Shown here one piece after another: positions 6,082-7,000 of a stretch of DNA of 7,000 nt. Position 1 is the stretch's first letter, and every line of letters begins with the position of its first letter. The position numbers and the translations under genes are program-made. This DNA is from Calditrichota bacterium (GTDB lineage: Bacteria; Zhuqueibacterota; Zhuqueibacteria; Residuimicrobiales; Krinioviventaceae): assembly GCA_003818595.1 (NCBI GenBank), contig RPQV01000183.1, positions 1-7,000 of the forward strand, given 5' to 3'. The notes under the pieces were generated by a model. It was not told the DNA's origin, searched no databases, and saw only the letters and a list, made by a program, of their open reading frames with translations.

Positions 6082-6366
6082 ATGGTACAAGAAGCACTGG
6101 GAATGATCGAAACCCGCGGTTATATTCCTGCGATTGAAGCTGCTGATGCAATGGTGAAAGCGGCTCACGTCGAATTGGTTGGCAAGGTGTCTGTGGGAAG
6201 TGGTTTGGTGACGGTTATTGTACAGGGTGATGTCGGGGCGGTCAAAGCGGCCACTGACGCCGGCGCAGCCGCTGCTCAAAAGGTCGGGGAAGTCGTGTCT
6301 GTTCATGTGATTCCTCGTCCTCATGAAGAAACCGTCACCTTGCTGCCGATAAAAGAAAAAAAATAA
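6082..6366 (+). CDS. BMC-H hexameric shell protein
   Basis: A 94-aa single-domain BMC (Pfam BMC/CcmK-PduA type) protein expected to form the main facet tiles. It shows the canonical ALGMIETRGYIPAIEAADAM start, the edge lysine K26 in AMVKAAHVELV, the pore loop VSVGSGLVTV with G39-S40-G41 as in PduA-type pores, GDVGAVKAATDAGAAAA, and a VIPRPHEE end. A small GSG pore is thought to admit polar metabolites. AAGGAG (6070-6075) six bases before ATG 6082 is among the strongest ribosome sites in the operon, in keeping with a high copy number. It is the only BMC-H in the window, placed between dehydrogenase and aldolase, with a 12-base gap to the latter. Confidence 0.97.
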   Translation: MVQEALGMIETRGYIPAIEAADAMVKAAHVELVGKVSVGSGLVTVIVQGDVGAVKAATDAGAAAAQKVGEVVSVHVIPRPHEETVTLLPIKEKK

Positions 6367-6378
6367 CGAGGTCTCTCC

Positions 6379-7000
6379 GTGCAAAAGTCAATTTTCCAGT
6401 TACGCCGTGAGATCATTCAAGCTGGACGCCGGACCTATGAGCGTGGATATGTTGCTTCAAATGACGGCAACATATCCGCCCGGGTGGATGAAAAGCGCGT
6501 GCTGATCACCCCGACGGGAGTTTCCAAGGGATTTATGAAAGAAGATGACCTGGCTCTTGTTGATATGGACGGTAATCTGTTATCCACCGGCAAACGACCG
6601 TCTTCCGAAGTGTTCATGCACTTGCGCATCTATAAGGAACGTCCGGATGTGAACAGCGTCTGTCATGCCCATCCTATTCATGCGACAGCTCACGCAGTCG
6701 CCGGCTTATCGCTGGAGAAATGTGTGCTCCCCGAAGTCATTATCGTTCTAGGCGGCGTTCCTCTGGTGGAATACGGCGAACCTCGCACCGAAGAATTTTT
6801 TCAGCCGGTACTCAAATACCTCAAAGACCACGATGCCTTTTTATTGGCTAATCATGGCGCTCTGACGATCGGTTCAACGGTGTTAAATGCCTATCATAAA
6901 ATGGAGACATTGGAACACTTTGCGCACATCAGCTTTGTCGCGCAACAATTGGGCGCTGTCAAAACGCTTCCCAAAGAAGACGTGCATAAACTATTGGAAG
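6379..7000 (+). CDS. Class II aldolase (L-fuculose-phosphate aldolase-like), C-terminus cut by window edge
   Basis: The first 207 codons of a zinc-dependent class II aldolase/epimerase family protein (FucA about 215 aa, so nearly complete unless extended). The likely start is GTG 6379, seven bases after GAGG (6368-6371). Visible motifs are the phosphate-binding SNDGNISAR (27-35), TPTG (44-47), the SSE triad with catalytic Glu77, zinc ligands H96 and H98 in CHAHPIHA, and NHG with H159. It would split L-fuculose-1-phosphate (or L-rhamnulose-1-phosphate) into DHAP and L-lactaldehyde. Its size matches FucA rather than the longer RhaD. There is no N-terminal encapsulation peptide; a C-terminal one would lie beyond the window. 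This signature enzyme points to deoxysugar breakdown. Related epimerases (AraD, SgbE) are less likely given the compartment context. Confidence 0.9.
   Translation, partial: MQKSIFQLRREIIQAGRRTYERGYVASNDGNISARVDEKRVLITPTGVSKGFMKEDDLALVDMDGNLLSTGKRPSSEVFMHLRIYKERPDVNSVCHAHPIHATAHAVAGLSLEKCVLPEVIIVLGGVPLVEYGEPRTEEFFQPVLKYLKDHDAFLLANHGALTIGSTVLNAYHKMETLEHFAHISFVAQQLGAVKTLPKEDVHKLLE

Overview
This window carries most of a bacterial microcompartment (BMC) operon on the + strand. The end of an unrelated, divergently transcribed gene lies at the left edge. The organism is a bacterium of moderate GC with good Shine-Dalgarno sites. The divergent gene looks like a lipoprotein, which would suit a diderm, but the phylum cannot be fixed from this sequence. 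The aldolase, CoA-acylating aldehyde dehydrogenase, PduL and three BMC-P proteins recall the fucose/rhamnose-degrading (PVM-type) compartments of Planctomycetes and Verrucomicrobia. The PduS and PduT homologues recall propanediol-type (Pdu and glycyl-radical) compartments.

Layout: 1-198 (-) is the start of a putative lipoprotein. 199-715 is a 517-base divergent intergenic region with only weak promoter candidates. 716-1557 holds three consecutive, mutually divergent BMC-P (EutN/CcmL) vertex proteins. 1568-1945 is an unassigned 125-aa protein with an encapsulation-peptide-like N-terminus and a C-terminal segment like the start of EutQ/EutT. 1942-3255 is a PduS-like SLBB/4Fe-4S electron-transfer protein. 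3256-3807 is a PduT-like tandem BMC-T shell protein with a cysteine (C39) at the pore. 3845-4504 is PduL phosphotransacylase. 4605-6041 is a PduP/EutE-like CoA-acylating aldehyde dehydrogenase. 6082-6366 is a BMC-H hexamer. 6379-7000 is a class II (FucA-like) aldolase that runs off the right edge. Several genes overlap or nearly abut, and all BMC genes share one strand, so they probably form one operon that continues past base 7000.

How it would work (inference): the aldolase splits a deoxysugar phosphate such as L-fuculose-1-phosphate into DHAP and L-lactaldehyde. An aldehyde (lactaldehyde itself, or propionaldehyde if a dehydratase is encoded elsewhere) is oxidised by the dehydrogenase to an acyl-CoA with NADH formation. 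PduL swaps CoA for phosphate and recycles CoA inside the shell. PduS could re-oxidise NADH and pass electrons to an iron-sulfur cluster in the BMC-T pore, which would vent reducing equivalents through the shell. BMC-H, BMC-T and three BMC-P supply every shell tile class. PduL, the dehydrogenase and the 125-aa protein carry similar N-terminal amphipathic helices that would direct them into the lumen.

The points most worth following up are the pairing of an aldolase-type compartment with a PduS/PduT redox module, the EP-bearing small protein of unknown role, and a His in place of the usual Asn in the dehydrogenase active-site motif.
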